From positions 204,358-268,357 of the forward strand of contig CAKTWP010000002.1 of assembly GCA_934630705.1 (NCBI GenBank): 64,000 bases of DNA, in the 5' to 3' direction. Under the pieces are notes generated by a model. It was not told the DNA's origin and searched no databases. It saw nothing but the letters and a program-made list of their open reading frames with translations. The DNA comes from an uncultured Clostridia bacterium. GTDB taxonomy: Bacteria > Bacillota > Clostridia > Christensenellales > Aristaeellaceae. Positions 19,328 to 27,896 of the stretch are shown piece after piece; the stretch's first letter is position 1; each line of letters opens with the position of its first letter. The position numbers were made by a program, and so were the translations under genes.

Positions 19328-19356
19328 TTTTCATTTCCCCCGATTTCGTGTATAAT
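19328..19356 (+). promoter_or_regulatory. Promoter for the first M42 peptidase genes
   Basis: TTTTCA (19328-19333), 17-bp spacer, TATAAT (19351-19356), about 31 bp before the GTG start. Confidence 0.7.
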
Positions 19357-19387
19357 GAATGCATCATTTCCAAAGGAGGAGATGCCT

Positions 19388-20428
19388 GTGAAACCAGACG
19401 AATTTCTGCGTCAGGCCACGGCGCTGCCCGGCGTGACGGGCAATGAGCGCAAGGTGGCGGAGTTTATCGCGGACGCTTTTCGCCCCTATGCGGACACTGT
19501 GGAAATCAATCCGCTGAACTGCGTGATCGCCCATAAGAAAGGGCCGGGGCCCAAGGTGCTCATTTGTGCCCATCTGGACGAAATCGGCATGATGGTATCC
19601 AAAATGGAAGAGGACGGCTCCCTGCGGCTGCAAAGCGTGGGCGGTGTGGATCCCCGGGTGCTGCCGGGCATGCGGGTGCGCGTTTTTGCCAAAGACGGCG
19701 TGCTGCCCGGCGTGGTGGGCGCCACGCCGCCCCATCTGCTCAAGGACAGCGAGCGGGACAGCAATTACGGCTTCGATTCGTTGTTTGTGGATCTGGGCAT
19801 GCCGGCGGCGGAGATTTTCCGTCTGGTGCGTCCCGGCGACACGGTATGCTTCGAGAGCCGGTATGTGGAGCTGAAAAACGGCCGGGTAGCCACCAAGACG
19901 GCGGACGACCGGGCTTGCGTGGCCATTATGCTGGGTGCGGCGGAACGGCTGAGCAAAATGAGCCATCAGGCAGATCTGTATTTCGTGGCCACCTGCCAGG
20001 AGGAGATCGGCTCCTATGGCGCGCTGACCACCGGCTTCGCCCTGGCTCCGGATTTCGGCGTGGCCTTTGACGTATGCCATGCGGATACGCCCGGCGCGCC
20101 CCGGCTGTCCACCAGCAAGATTGATTCGCTGGTGGCTTCCAAAGGCCCCTTCATTCATCCGTATCTGGAAAAGAAGCTGGAGGACGTGGCCAAGGAAAAC
20201 GGCGTTTCCCTGCAGGTGGCCATCGAGCCCCGGGCTACCTCCACCGACGCGGACGAGCTGGGCATCACCCGGGCGGGGGTGCCCACGGTGCTTTTGTCCC
20301 TGCCCCTCAAATATATGCATACCAACGTGGAAACCTTCGACATGCACGCCCTCACCGAGGGCAGCCGGCTGCTGGCTCATTATCTGGCCGCGATGGATGC
20401 AAGCTGGGAGGATGAATTATGGATCTAA
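19388..20428 (+). CDS. M42 family metallopeptidase (glutamyl/deblocking aminopeptidase-like), copy 1
   Basis: A 346-aa dinuclear metal aminopeptidase of the M42 (FrvX/YsdC) family, expected to form a tetrahedral dodecamer and trim short peptides. Metal-site motifs are ICAHLDEIGMM (His-x-Asp), KTADDRACV, the catalytic CQEEIGSYGA, FDVCHADTP and a late LPLKYMHTNVE (His). AAGGAGG lies 8 nt before the GTG at 19388, which is preferred over the ATG at 19382 that is only 2 nt from the RBS. Its last codons overlap the next M42 gene by 10 nt. Confidence 0.93.
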   Translation: MKPDEFLRQATALPGVTGNERKVAEFIADAFRPYADTVEINPLNCVIAHKKGPGPKVLICAHLDEIGMMVSKMEEDGSLRLQSVGGVDPRVLPGMRVRVFAKDGVLPGVVGATPPHLLKDSERDSNYGFDSLFVDLGMPAAEIFRLVRPGDTVCFESRYVELKNGRVATKTADDRACVAIMLGAAERLSKMSHQADLYFVATCQEEIGSYGALTTGFALAPDFGVAFDVCHADTPGAPRLSTSKIDSLVASKGPFIHPYLEKKLEDVAKENGVSLQVAIEPRATSTDADELGITRAGVPTVLLSLPLKYMHTNVETFDMHALTEGSRLLAHYLAAMDASWEDELWI

Positions 20429-21426
20429 AAACGCTGTGCGAAATTAACGGCACGTCCGGCGATGAAAAGCGCGTGCGCAATGCGCTGCTGGAAGCGGCCC
20501 GGCCGCTTTGCACCTCCGTGAAAATCGATCGGATGGGTAACGTGATCGCCTATAAAAAAGGCACCGGCGGCAGCAACCGGCATTTGCTGTTCTGCGCGCA
20601 CATGGACGAGGTGGGCTTTATCATTCTGGACGCCACCGACGATGGGCTGCTGATGTTCCGGCCTGTTGGCGGGATTGATCCGCGGGTGGCGGTGAGCAAG
20701 TATGTGGTGGTTGGCGAAAAGCAGGTCAGGGGCGTTATCGGCGCGCTGGCCATTCATCTCCAATCCCGGGAGGATCGCAAGCGGGTGCTGCCCTGGGACG
20801 GGCTGTATATCGACATTGGGGCAAAAACCAAGGATGAAGCCCTGGCCGATTGCCCGCCCGGCAGCTTCGTATACTTTGATAACGGCTATGAGCCGCTGGG
20901 CCCGGGCTATGCGGTTTCCAAGGCGCTGGACGATCGGGTGGGCTGCTACAACCTGCTGCGGCTGCTGGAGGGCGCCTATGCCGCGGATGTGACCTGCGCC
21001 TTCGTGGTGATGGAGGAGATTGGCAGCCGGGGCGCCATGGGCGCGGCCTTTGCCAGCGATGCGGATACGGCCATTATTTTTGAGGGCACGGCCGCCGGGG
21101 AGATGGGCGATGCCGACGAGGTGCGCAAGGTTTGTCAGGCAGGCAAAGGCGTGGCCGTTTCGTTCATGGATCGCACCACCATTGGCGATCGGGCGCTGTA
21201 TCAGGAGCTGTTGGCGCTGGCGCAGGCAAAGGGCATTCCTTTCCAGCCCAAGCGGGGCGTGACCGGCGGCAACGACGCCCGGGCGTTCCAGCGGGTGGGC
21301 GAAGGGAAGCGCGCCTGTGTGCTGTCCGTCCCCTGCCGGTACATTCATGGCCCCAGCTCCGTCCTCTGCCTTTCTGATCTGGACGCGCAGCTGGCCCTGG
21401 CCAAGGCCTACGCAGAGCAGGCGTAA
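20419..21426 (+). CDS. M42 family metallopeptidase, copy 2
   Basis: A 335-aa paralogue of the preceding enzyme with CAHMDEVGF, SKALDDRVGC, VMEEIGSRGA, FEGTAAGE and CRYIHGPSS carrying the metal ligands and the general-base Glu. It has an extra segment (LQSREDRKRVLPWDGLYIDI) instead of copy 1's PHLLKDSERD. The 10-nt overlap with copy 1 indicates translational coupling. Related heteromeric M42 complexes are known in archaea, so the paralogues could co-assemble; this is inference. Confidence 0.93.
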   Translation: MDLKTLCEINGTSGDEKRVRNALLEAARPLCTSVKIDRMGNVIAYKKGTGGSNRHLLFCAHMDEVGFIILDATDDGLLMFRPVGGIDPRVAVSKYVVVGEKQVRGVIGALAIHLQSREDRKRVLPWDGLYIDIGAKTKDEALADCPPGSFVYFDNGYEPLGPGYAVSKALDDRVGCYNLLRLLEGAYAADVTCAFVVMEEIGSRGAMGAAFASDADTAIIFEGTAAGEMGDADEVRKVCQAGKGVAVSFMDRTTIGDRALYQELLALAQAKGIPFQPKRGVTGGNDARAFQRVGEGKRACVLSVPCRYIHGPSSVLCLSDLDAQLALAKAYAEQA

Positions 21427-21652
21427 GGAACGGGACGAAAGATTCTCTGGAGAACCTGCTTTGTCGCCTGCGCCCCGCCCTATTCCGCGTTGCGGAAGCG
21501 CGGGTTTCCTAAGCAGGTTTCCAAGCCTCTCCCGAAAGGCCGTTTGGAGAGGGATGGTTACATCCTGACCTGCATGTATTCCCGAGGTTAGAATAAAGGA
21601 ATAGTTTTTGCTCATGTCTGAAGAAGTATGATAATAACAGCCATGATTTTTC
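21427..21652 (+). other. Structured intergenic region between M42 genes
   Basis: No coding signal is visible. The DNA is rich in perfect inverted repeats: AACCTGCTT (21453-21461) with AAGCAGGTT (21511-21519), enclosing TTCCGC-GTT-GCGGAA (21483-21497), then CCTCTCC (21526-21532) with GGAGAGG (21546-21552). None is followed by a T-tract. It could be a structured leader of the third M42 gene or a repeat-like element. Confidence 0.5.
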
Positions 21653-21720
21653 TATACGGCTTTTATGGCGAAAGCGCGGGAAAACGGTTCATTGGCTCCC
21701 AAGAACCATTCCCTTGCAAA
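21653..21720 (+). repeat. Degenerate R-type hairpin repeat
   Basis: It shows the R lead (ACGGCTTTTATGGCGAAAGCG) in altered form, then GGGAAAACGGTTC and GAACCATTCCC as stem arms and the terminal TTGCAAAG. Confidence 0.55.
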
Positions 21721-21746
21721 GACCAAACACAAGGAGGAATCCTCAC

Positions 21747-22739
21747 ATGTTGATGGATACATTGAAAAAACTGCTGAGCGTGTACGGGCCCACGGGACAG
21801 GAGAGCGCGGTGGCGCAGGCGATTCAGGCGATGCTGGCGGGCCATGCGGACAGCATGCGCACGGATGTGATGGGCAACCTGATCGTGGAAAAGAAAGGCC
21901 AGCCTGGCGGAAAGACCCTCATGTTCTCCGCCCATATGGATCACATCGGGCTGGTGGTCACTGCCATTGAAGACACGGGCTATCTGCGCGTAACCAGCGT
22001 GGGCGGCGTATCGCTGGATATGAGCAAGACCCGCCACGTGGTGTTTGGCAACGGCGTGGAAGGCGTGGTGGCGCTGCAGCCCACCAAGGGCGAAACGCCC
22101 ACGCTGGATCATCTGTTTGTGGATATTGGCGCAGCGGACCGGGCCGAAGCGGAGACCATGGTCGCTCCGGGCGATGTGTGCGTTTATGCGCCGGATTTCT
22201 TCCAGCTGGGCCAGCATCGGGTGGCCTCTCCCGCCATGGACGATCGCTGCGCCTGCGCGTTGCTGTGCGAGCTGGTGCTGGCGCTGGAAAATCCCCGGAA
22301 CACGGTAATCGCCGTGTTTTCCACCCAGGAGGAAGTGGGCCTGCGGGGCGCTGCCACGGCGGCTTTCCAGGTTGCGCCTGATTGGGGCGTGGGACTGGAT
22401 GTGACGGCCTGGGGCGATACCCCCGAAACGAAGCTGCCCGCCGTGAAGCTGGGCGCGGGCGCGGCGGTGAAGTTTATGGATCGCAGCATGGTGGCCACGC
22501 CCGTGGTACGCGATGCGCTGATCGCCGCTGCGGAAAAGGCAGGCGCGGCCTGCCAGCGGGAAGTGCTGCCCTTTGGGGGCACGGACGGCGCGGCCATTCA
22601 GCACAGCCGGGGCGGCGTGCCGGCAGGCACCCTGTCCATCCCCTGCAGGTATGTGCATTCCGCCTGCGAGGTCATTGATATGCGGGATATGGAAAGCGCG
22701 CTGGCGATTCTCAAGGAATTTGTCAACGGCGCGTATTGA
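21747..22739 (+). CDS. M42 family metallopeptidase, copy 3
   Basis: A 330-aa M42 aminopeptidase with FSAHMDHIGLV (note His-Ile where the other copies have Glu-Val or Glu-Ile), SPAMDDRCAC, STQEEVGLRGA, VGLDVTAWGDTP and CRYVHSACEV. It is closer in layout to copy 2 than to copy 1. AAGGAGG lies 9 nt before the ATG at 21747; ATG 21753 is an alternative. It is followed by a DIP1984 gene 14 nt downstream, probably in the same transcript. Confidence 0.92.
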   Translation: MLMDTLKKLLSVYGPTGQESAVAQAIQAMLAGHADSMRTDVMGNLIVEKKGQPGGKTLMFSAHMDHIGLVVTAIEDTGYLRVTSVGGVSLDMSKTRHVVFGNGVEGVVALQPTKGETPTLDHLFVDIGAADRAEAETMVAPGDVCVYAPDFFQLGQHRVASPAMDDRCACALLCELVLALENPRNTVIAVFSTQEEVGLRGAATAAFQVAPDWGVGLDVTAWGDTPETKLPAVKLGAGAAVKFMDRSMVATPVVRDALIAAAEKAGAACQREVLPFGGTDGAAIQHSRGGVPAGTLSIPCRYVHSACEVIDMRDMESALAILKEFVNGAY

Positions 22740-22753
22740 GAAAGGACTTTGCC

Positions 22754-23215
22754 ATGAAATTAGCCGAAGCGTTAATGGAGCGGGCCGACTTGCAAAAGCG
22801 GCTGGATCAGCTGCGGGACCGGCTGCGCAGCAATGCCCGGGTGCAGGAGGGCGAGCAGCCCGCCGAGGATCCCCAGACCCTGCTGCGGGAGCTGGAAAGC
22901 GGCATTCAGCGGATGGAATGGCTGGCCACGCGGATTAACCTGACCAACACCCGCACCCAGGCGGCAGGCGAAAGCCTGACCGCGCTGCTGGCCCGGCGGG
23001 ACGCCTGGCGGCAGGAAACCGCCATGCTCCGGGAGTTTCTGGACGCGGCGTCCGCCCTGGCCGATCGCGCCAGCCGCAGTGAAATCAAGGTGCAGAGCAC
23101 GGTCCATGTGGCGGCGCTGCAAAAAACGCTGGATCAGAAATGCAAGGCGCTGCGGGAACTGGATGCATGCATTCAGGCCGCCAATTGGACCACCGAGCTG
23201 GACGAAAAAGCCTGA
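22754..23215 (+). CDS. DIP1984 family protein
   Basis: A 153-aa helical protein matching the DIP1984 family: MKLAEALMERADLQKRLDQL, then NARVQEGEQPAEDP and the ATRINLTNTRT segment. Two long coiled-coil-like helices bracket a short middle. The family is sometimes labelled septicolysin, but no function is established. The start at 22754 is supported by AAAGGA and by homology from the first residue. It sits 14 nt after the third M42 peptidase. Confidence 0.88.
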   Translation: MKLAEALMERADLQKRLDQLRDRLRSNARVQEGEQPAEDPQTLLRELESGIQRMEWLATRINLTNTRTQAAGESLTALLARRDAWRQETAMLREFLDAASALADRASRSEIKVQSTVHVAALQKTLDQKCKALRELDACIQAANWTTELDEKA

Positions 23216-23572
23216 GCGCCCGGCGCTGAAGGAAGCGCGGTCACCGTCATCCGGGCGGGCGTTTATGCGCGGCCGTCCGAATGACGGGCAATTCATCGAA
23301 GCATTGGCAGCCGGTAGCGCGGCGAAGCGGGCGTGATCTCCGCGGCTGAGAATGACGCCGCATGCATGGTTTCTGCGCGGGGGCGCGGAATGCCGGTTCG
23401 ATTCCGGCCGTTCTTCTTCATCCCCAGCACTTGTCACACGCGCATGTTTCCTGTTTTCCGTTTCATCACCCCATCGCCGGTCGCCGCGCGAGGGCGGGAT
23501 CGGGGCTTCAGTGGCTGCCAAAATAAGCAAATTCTCCAAAAAAGCATACGGATATATTCTTCTCTGTCTTAT
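23216..23572. other. Intergenic region without a supported gene
   Basis: About 360 bp with no convincing reading frame. It contains GC-rich inverted repeats and, at 23392-23408, a tRNA-like T arm (GCCGG-TTCGATT-CCGGC), but no matching acceptor or anticodon arm could be found. Confidence 0.4.
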
Positions 23573-23732
23573 CAGTAATGCGCTCCGGAAGGGTGAAGAA
23601 AAAGCTGTTTTCTTTCTCTCATTCTGGGGCGCATTGTCGATAGAATCAATTATGGTAGTGTTTCTAAAGCTTTCTTGGAAAGGGGAATGAGGGGAAACCA
23701 TTCTTGTAGCCAAGAATGGTTTCCCCCGCAAG
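23573..23732 (+). repeat. M plus R hairpin repeat
   Basis: M hairpin 23573-23637: AGTAATGCGCTCCGGAA and TTCTGGGGCGCATTGTCGA, with GAAGAAAAAGC / GTTTTCTTTCTC inside. The linker TAGAATCAATTATGG follows, then R at 23663-23732, a near-perfect stem GGGGAAACCATTCTTG / CAAGAATGGTTTCCCC with loop TAGC. This is one of the best-preserved M-R pairs. Confidence 0.85.
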
Positions 23733-23746
23733 ATCTTCTTTCAGCT

Positions 23747-23998
23747 TTACCCATTTTTCCGAATCAGTCCGTACACGGCCAGCAGCAGGCAGGCGCCGGC
23801 GATGGCGATGAGCAGACTGTACAGATTAAAGCCCGAAATGCCGCCCAGGCCCAGCGCCGCAGCCACAAAGCCGCCGAGGGCTGCGCCCAGCACCCCCAGC
23901 GCCAGGTTAATCGCCCAGTTCTGGCCGCTGCGGCCCATAATCAGGCTGGCAAGCCATCCGGCCGCCGCGCCCAGCACGATCCAAAGCAGAATATTCAT
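23747..23998 (-). CDS. GlsB/YeaQ/YmgE family stress-response membrane protein
   Basis: An 83-aa protein with three membrane helices. The motif LGAAAGWLASLIMG at the start, the central LGVLGAALGGFVAAALG and the end RKNG are typical of the transglycosylase-associated/YeaQ family, often induced by general stress. Its biochemical role is unknown. GGAGGG precedes the ATG by 6 nt. It is convergent with an M-R repeat and divergent from the PII-like gene. Confidence 0.9.
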   Translation of the reverse strand: MNILLWIVLGAAAGWLASLIMGRSGQNWAINLALGVLGAALGGFVAAALGLGGISGFNLYSLLIAIAGACLLLAVYGLIRKNG

Positions 23999-24191
23999 TG
24001 CGTTCCCTCCTTTCTGATTTCCTTTTCATCCTATGCCCGCCGCCTCCAATGGGAAACAGGGCGCGGCGGAAAAATGTCCAAATAACGACCGCGAAATTTG
24101 GCAGAATTAGGTCTTGTTTTCCATACTCAATCGGCATAAAATTAGAGTTTGTGCGAGAACCCGCGCAAGAAAATGGAAAGGTGGAAGCATC

Positions 24192-24536
24192 ATGCAGGCA
24201 TTTTTCTTTGTGCTGAACCGAACCGAACATCTGGAGCATCTGCTGCAGGAATTCGCGGCCCAGGGCATTGGCTGCGCAACCGTGCTGGACAGCAAGGGCA
24301 TGGCCCGGATCTTACACAGCGAGGAGGAAATGCCCATTTTCTATGGGCTGCGCGCCATTGTGGCGCCGGAGCGCCGCAGCAGCAAGACCATCTTCACCGT
24401 GCTGCCGGATGAACAGGTGGAGCTGGCCCGGAAAATCGTGAATCAGGTGACGGGCGGGCTTGATGTGCCAGATTCGGGCATCATGTTTGCCATGCCGGTT
24501 ACATTCGCAGAAGGATTGGAGAAAAAGAAAGCATGA
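24192..24536 (+). CDS. PII-like (GlnB-fold) small protein coupled to an antiporter
   Basis: A 114-aa protein whose pattern fits the ferredoxin-like PII/CutA fold: FFVLNRTEHLEHLLQEF (strand-helix), GIGCATVLDSKGM (strand and start of the T-loop region), a variable middle, then KTIFTVLPDEQVELARKIV (strand-helix) and GIMFAMPVT (final strand). PII-like proteins commonly regulate a partner transporter. The next gene starts inside its stop codon (ATGA), so partner control of the antiporter is a reasonable inference. The ligand is unknown; the canonical T-loop Tyr motif of GlnB is not evident. The start at 24192 follows AAAGGTGG. Confidence 0.65.
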   Translation: MQAFFFVLNRTEHLEHLLQEFAAQGIGCATVLDSKGMARILHSEEEMPIFYGLRAIVAPERRSSKTIFTVLPDEQVELARKIVNQVTGGLDVPDSGIMFAMPVTFAEGLEKKKA

Positions 24537-25699
24537 ACGTGCTGCTGACGATTGGTATTGCCATGGCGGCGGGCTTGCTGGTGAGCCGTCTGGCCCGGCT
24601 GGTGAAGCTGCCCAATGTGACAGCGTTTCTGGTGGCCGGGCTGGTGATTGGCCCGTGTGTAGGCCGGATCATCACGGAGGAGCAGGCCGCCTCCATGAAC
24701 GTGATCTCCGAGGCGGCGCTGGGCTTTATCGCCTACGCCATCGGCGGGGAATTCAAGCTGAGCTATCTGAAAAAAATCGGCAAAGCCCCCCTGACCATCA
24801 CCTTCTTCCAGGGCATGACCACCGCCCTGTGCGTGGACGTGGGGCTGATCGTGCTGGGCGTGCCGGTGCCCGAAGCGCTGCTGCTGGGCGCTATCGCCCT
24901 GGCCACCGCCCCGGCCGCCACGCTGATGGTGGTTCGTCAATATAAGGCCAATGGCCCTGTGACCCAGATGCTGCTGCCCGTAGTGGCCATGGACGATGCG
25001 CTGGGCCTGATGGTGTTCAGCATTTCTTCCTCCGTGGCCGCAGCGCTGCTGGGCGGGGAAATGACGGTGCAGAGCATGCTGGTGGCCCCGCTGGCGGAGA
25101 TTGTGGGCAGCCTTGCGCTGGGCTCCGCGCTGGGCTTCGTGCTGGGCTATTGCAGCCGGTTCTTCGCGTCTCGGGGCAATAAGCTCGCCCTGTCCATTGC
25201 GCTGGTGCTGGCGGGCGTGGGCCTTTGCGATATGTGGGGGCTGTCCTCCCTGCTGGTATGCATGATGATCGGCGCGGTGATGGTCAATATTTCCCAGCAG
25301 CATGAGGTGCTGATGGAGCAATGCGATCGGTTTACCCCGCCGCTGTTCCTGCTGTTCTTCGTGCTGTCCGGCGCGCAGCTGGATCTGACGGTGCTGCCGG
25401 TGGTGGGCTTGACGGGCATCTGCTATCTGCTGCTGCGGTCGATAGGCAAATGGTGCGGCACGATGCTGGGCGCTCTGTGCGTGCATGCGGATAAAAATAT
25501 CCGTAAGTATCTGGGACTTACCCTGCTGCCCCAGGCCGGCGTGGCCATCGGCATGAGCCAGCTGGTGAGCATTAAGTTTCCCGCGCTGGCCAGCCAGATC
25601 AATACCATCGTGCTGGCGGGTGTGCTGGTATTTGAGCTGGTCGGCCCCATCGTCACCAAGCTGGCCCTGACCAAGGCCGGCGAAATTACCGCCAAATAA
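24533..25699 (+). CDS. CPA2-family cation:proton antiporter
   Basis: A 388-aa membrane protein with about 12-13 helices of the NapA/Kef (CPA2) type. LPNVTAFLVAGLVIGP near the N terminus and the unwound-helix motif ATAPAATLMV are typical. The ion-binding segment VVAMDDALGL holds two adjacent aspartates, which in this family marks electrogenic Na+/H+ exchange. There is no cytosolic RCK/TrkA-N domain, so regulation may come from the coupled PII-like protein. It overlaps that gene by 4 nt. Confidence 0.9.
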   Translation: MNVLLTIGIAMAAGLLVSRLARLVKLPNVTAFLVAGLVIGPCVGRIITEEQAASMNVISEAALGFIAYAIGGEFKLSYLKKIGKAPLTITFFQGMTTALCVDVGLIVLGVPVPEALLLGAIALATAPAATLMVVRQYKANGPVTQMLLPVVAMDDALGLMVFSISSSVAAALLGGEMTVQSMLVAPLAEIVGSLALGSALGFVLGYCSRFFASRGNKLALSIALVLAGVGLCDMWGLSSLLVCMMIGAVMVNISQQHEVLMEQCDRFTPPLFLLFFVLSGAQLDLTVLPVVGLTGICYLLLRSIGKWCGTMLGALCVHADKNIRKYLGLTLLPQAGVAIGMSQLVSIKFPALASQINTIVLAGVLVFELVGPIVTKLALTKAGEITAK

Positions 25700-25779
25700 A
25701 CGGACGATGATACAGTTCGGGCGATGAGCGCGTTAAAAACGCTTCCATTTCATCCCGAAAATGACGAATGAATATCCTA

Positions 25780-25922
25780 TCAGCAATGCGCCCCAGATGG
25801 CGAAGGAGACGATTTATCGTCTCCTTTTCCAAACTGGGGCGCGCCTGTTGATAGAATTAAACCGTTTTTATTCCTCGGGCTTTCCCGGAAGGGGGGAAAC
25901 CCCTATATTTTCCCTTTCCTTC
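25780..25922 (+). repeat. M plus truncated R hairpin repeat
   Basis: M at 25780-25849: CAGCAATGCGCCCCAGATGG and AACTGGGGCGCGCCTGTTG, with AAGGAGACGA-TTTA-TCGTCTCCTTTT inside. The linker ATAGAATTAAACC follows, and then a shortened R (GGGCTTTCCCGGAAGGGGGGA, 25876 on) runs up to the 3' end of the Gfo/Idh gene. Confidence 0.8.
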
Positions 25923-25925
25923 GGA

Positions 25926-26990
25926 TTAGCCGATCATGACCTGCTTTCCCGTCCGGGCGGATTCGTAGACCGCGTCCAGAATCTGCATCAGCTGCACGCC
26001 ATCCTGCGCCGTGGCCCGGCAGGGAGCATCACCCTTCACCGCGTCAATAAAGCCCCGCACTTCCGCCCGGAACGCGCCGCCGAAATCAAAGGAAGCGTCC
26101 ACGGTGGGCTTCACATCCACATACATGCCGGCCTGGGTGGTGCAGTATTCCATGCTGTCATCCAGCCGTACGCCTGCCTTGGTGCCATACAGCTCCACAT
26201 AGCAGGAGGGCTTGAGAAGGTTTAGGGTGTAGCTGGCTTCCGCAATCATCACCATGCCATTGTCAAAACGGATCATGGCCGTGGCCAGATCTTCCACGTC
26301 CCGCTTGTATTTGGAAACGTTCTTTTCCGCATGCCATACGGCCTTGCCGTCCAGCGCACGATGGCCATCCATGCCTTCAAAGGTGGCGCCCATTACGCTG
26401 ACGGGCTTGGGATTGCCCGCCAGATACTTGGCCAGATCGATCATGTGCACGCCCAGATCAATCAGCGGGCCGCCGCCGGCATAGGCCTTGTCCTCAAACC
26501 AGCCGCCCGGGCCGCCGGAACGCCGCAGATAATTGGCCTTCACATAATACACATCGCCCAGATCGCCGCTGTCCGCCAGACGGCGAACGGCTTCGGCGTC
26601 CCGCCCAAAGCGGCGCACAAAGCCCACCTGCAGCAGCTTGCCCGTTTCCTTGGCTACCTGCTCCATTTCCCGGGCCTGGGCCGCGTTCATGGCCATGGGC
26701 TTTTCGCACAGCACGTTGGCCCCGCCCCGCAGCGCGGCAATGGCCGCTCCGGCATGGGCGGAATTCCAGGTGCAGACGCTGACACAGTCCAGCTGCTCCT
26801 TGGCCATCATTTCGTTGTAGTCGGTATAAACCCGGGGAATATCATATTTTTCCGCATACGCCCGGGCTTTTTCTTCATCCAGATCGCAGCAGGCTACCAC
26901 GTCCACCAGCTCCGGAATGGCCTTGTAGCCGCCCATATGAGAATGGCTGATATTGCCTGTGCCGATAATGCCCACCTTCAGCTTTTCCAT
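25926..26990 (-). CDS. Gfo/Idh/MocA family NAD(P)-dependent oxidoreductase
   Basis: A 354-aa two-domain dehydrogenase. The N-terminal Rossmann fold holds KVGIIGTGNISHSHM and the conserved VLCEKPMAMN, where the Lys is catalytic; the C-terminal alpha/beta domain holds GGGPLIDLGVHMIDLAKYL with the conserved Asp and His. Members oxidise sugars, inositols or similar polyols; the substrate cannot be told from sequence. The ATG at 26990 has GAGGTGG 8 nt upstream. It is monocistronic, between repeats and a 100-bp gap before tlyA. Confidence 0.92.
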   Translation of the reverse strand: MEKLKVGIIGTGNISHSHMGGYKAIPELVDVVACCDLDEEKARAYAEKYDIPRVYTDYNEMMAKEQLDCVSVCTWNSAHAGAAIAALRGGANVLCEKPMAMNAAQAREMEQVAKETGKLLQVGFVRRFGRDAEAVRRLADSGDLGDVYYVKANYLRRSGGPGGWFEDKAYAGGGPLIDLGVHMIDLAKYLAGNPKPVSVMGATFEGMDGHRALDGKAVWHAEKNVSKYKRDVEDLATAMIRFDNGMVMIAEASYTLNLLKPSCYVELYGTKAGVRLDDSMEYCTTQAGMYVDVKPTVDASFDFGGAFRAEVRGFIDAVKGDAPCRATAQDGVQLMQILDAVYESARTGKQVMIG

Positions 26991-27098
26991 GATGTGATCC
27001 ACCTCGTCTTTCCACGCAAGTATATGGCGTTTTTTGCATTCCCATTATAGCGCGCCGGGGGAGGATTGTAAACCCCGAAGGACTCGTTTTTTCGCGCG

Positions 27099-27896
27099 TT
27101 ATTTCAGCTCCGCATGGGCCTGAGCAACCAGCGCTTCAATGCGCTCGGGAGAAATCGTTTCGCCGTCGCCGGGCCGGATATCCGCCAGAAATTCGATGTT
27201 CCCCGCCGGACCCTTGATGGGAGAGAAGGTGAGATTGGCCACATGCCAGCCAAAGGAGGGAGCAAAAAGACAAATCTCCTGAAGCACCCGCTCATGGATG
27301 GCCCTTTCCCGCACCACGCCGTTCTTGCCCACCTGCCCTTTGCCCGCCTCAAACTGGGGCTTTACCAGCGTGAGAAACCGGCCCTGCTCGCCCATGATCT
27401 GCGCGGCCACGGGCAGAATCAGCTTGATGGAAATGAAGGAGACGTCCATCACCGTCAGCGTGGGCTGCACGGGAAAATGCTCCCGCGTGAGGGCGCGGGC
27501 GTTGGTCCGCTCCATCACGGTGACGCGGCTGTCGTTGCGCAGCTTCCAATCCAGCTGGCCATAGCCCACATCAATGGCATACACATGAGCCGCGCCGTGA
27601 CGCAGGAGCACATCGGTGAATCCGCCGCTGGCCGCGCCGATATCCATGGCCACCAGCCCGGTCACATCCGCGCCAAAGGCCGTGATGGCTTTTTCCAGCT
27701 TGTGGCCGCCCCGGCTGGCAAAATGTGCCTGATCGCCCCGGATGGTCACCGGTGCGTCCTCCTCCGCCTGCTCGGACGCCTTGAGCACCTTTTTTTCTCC
27801 GATATACACCTGCCCGGCCATAATCAGGGCCTGGGCCTTTTCCCTGCTTTCGGCCAGGCCATGGGCCGCCAGCCATACGTCGATGCGCTGCTTCAT
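27099..27896 (-). CDS. tlyA: TlyA family rRNA methyltransferase (YqxC-like)
   Basis: A 265-aa protein with an N-terminal S4 RNA-binding domain (residues 1-60, RIDVWLAAHGLAESREKA) and a C-terminal FtsJ-like SAM methyltransferase domain (SRGGHKLEKA, MDIGAASGGFTDVLL, AIDVGYGQLDWKL). TlyA homologues 2'-O-methylate rRNA; in mycobacteria this affects capreomycin sensitivity. The Firmicute enzymes are often called hemolysin A without proof. Its start overlaps the dxs stop by 4 nt, matching the common dxs-tlyA order. The argR and recN genes often found next are not here. Confidence 0.93.
   Translation of the reverse strand: MKQRIDVWLAAHGLAESREKAQALIMAGQVYIGEKKVLKASEQAEEDAPVTIRGDQAHFASRGGHKLEKAITAFGADVTGLVAMDIGAASGGFTDVLLRHGAAHVYAIDVGYGQLDWKLRNDSRVTVMERTNARALTREHFPVQPTLTVMDVSFISIKLILPVAAQIMGEQGRFLTLVKPQFEAGKGQVGKNGVVRERAIHERVLQEICLFAPSFGWHVANLTFSPIKGPAGNIEFLADIRPGDGETISPERIEALVAQAHAELK

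Noticed and set aside
23392..23408. tRNA-like T arm GCCGG-TTCGATT-CCGGC
   Set aside because: No complementary 5' acceptor strand, D arm or anticodon arm lies within tRNA distance, and a tmRNA or tRNA-Sec layout does not fit either.
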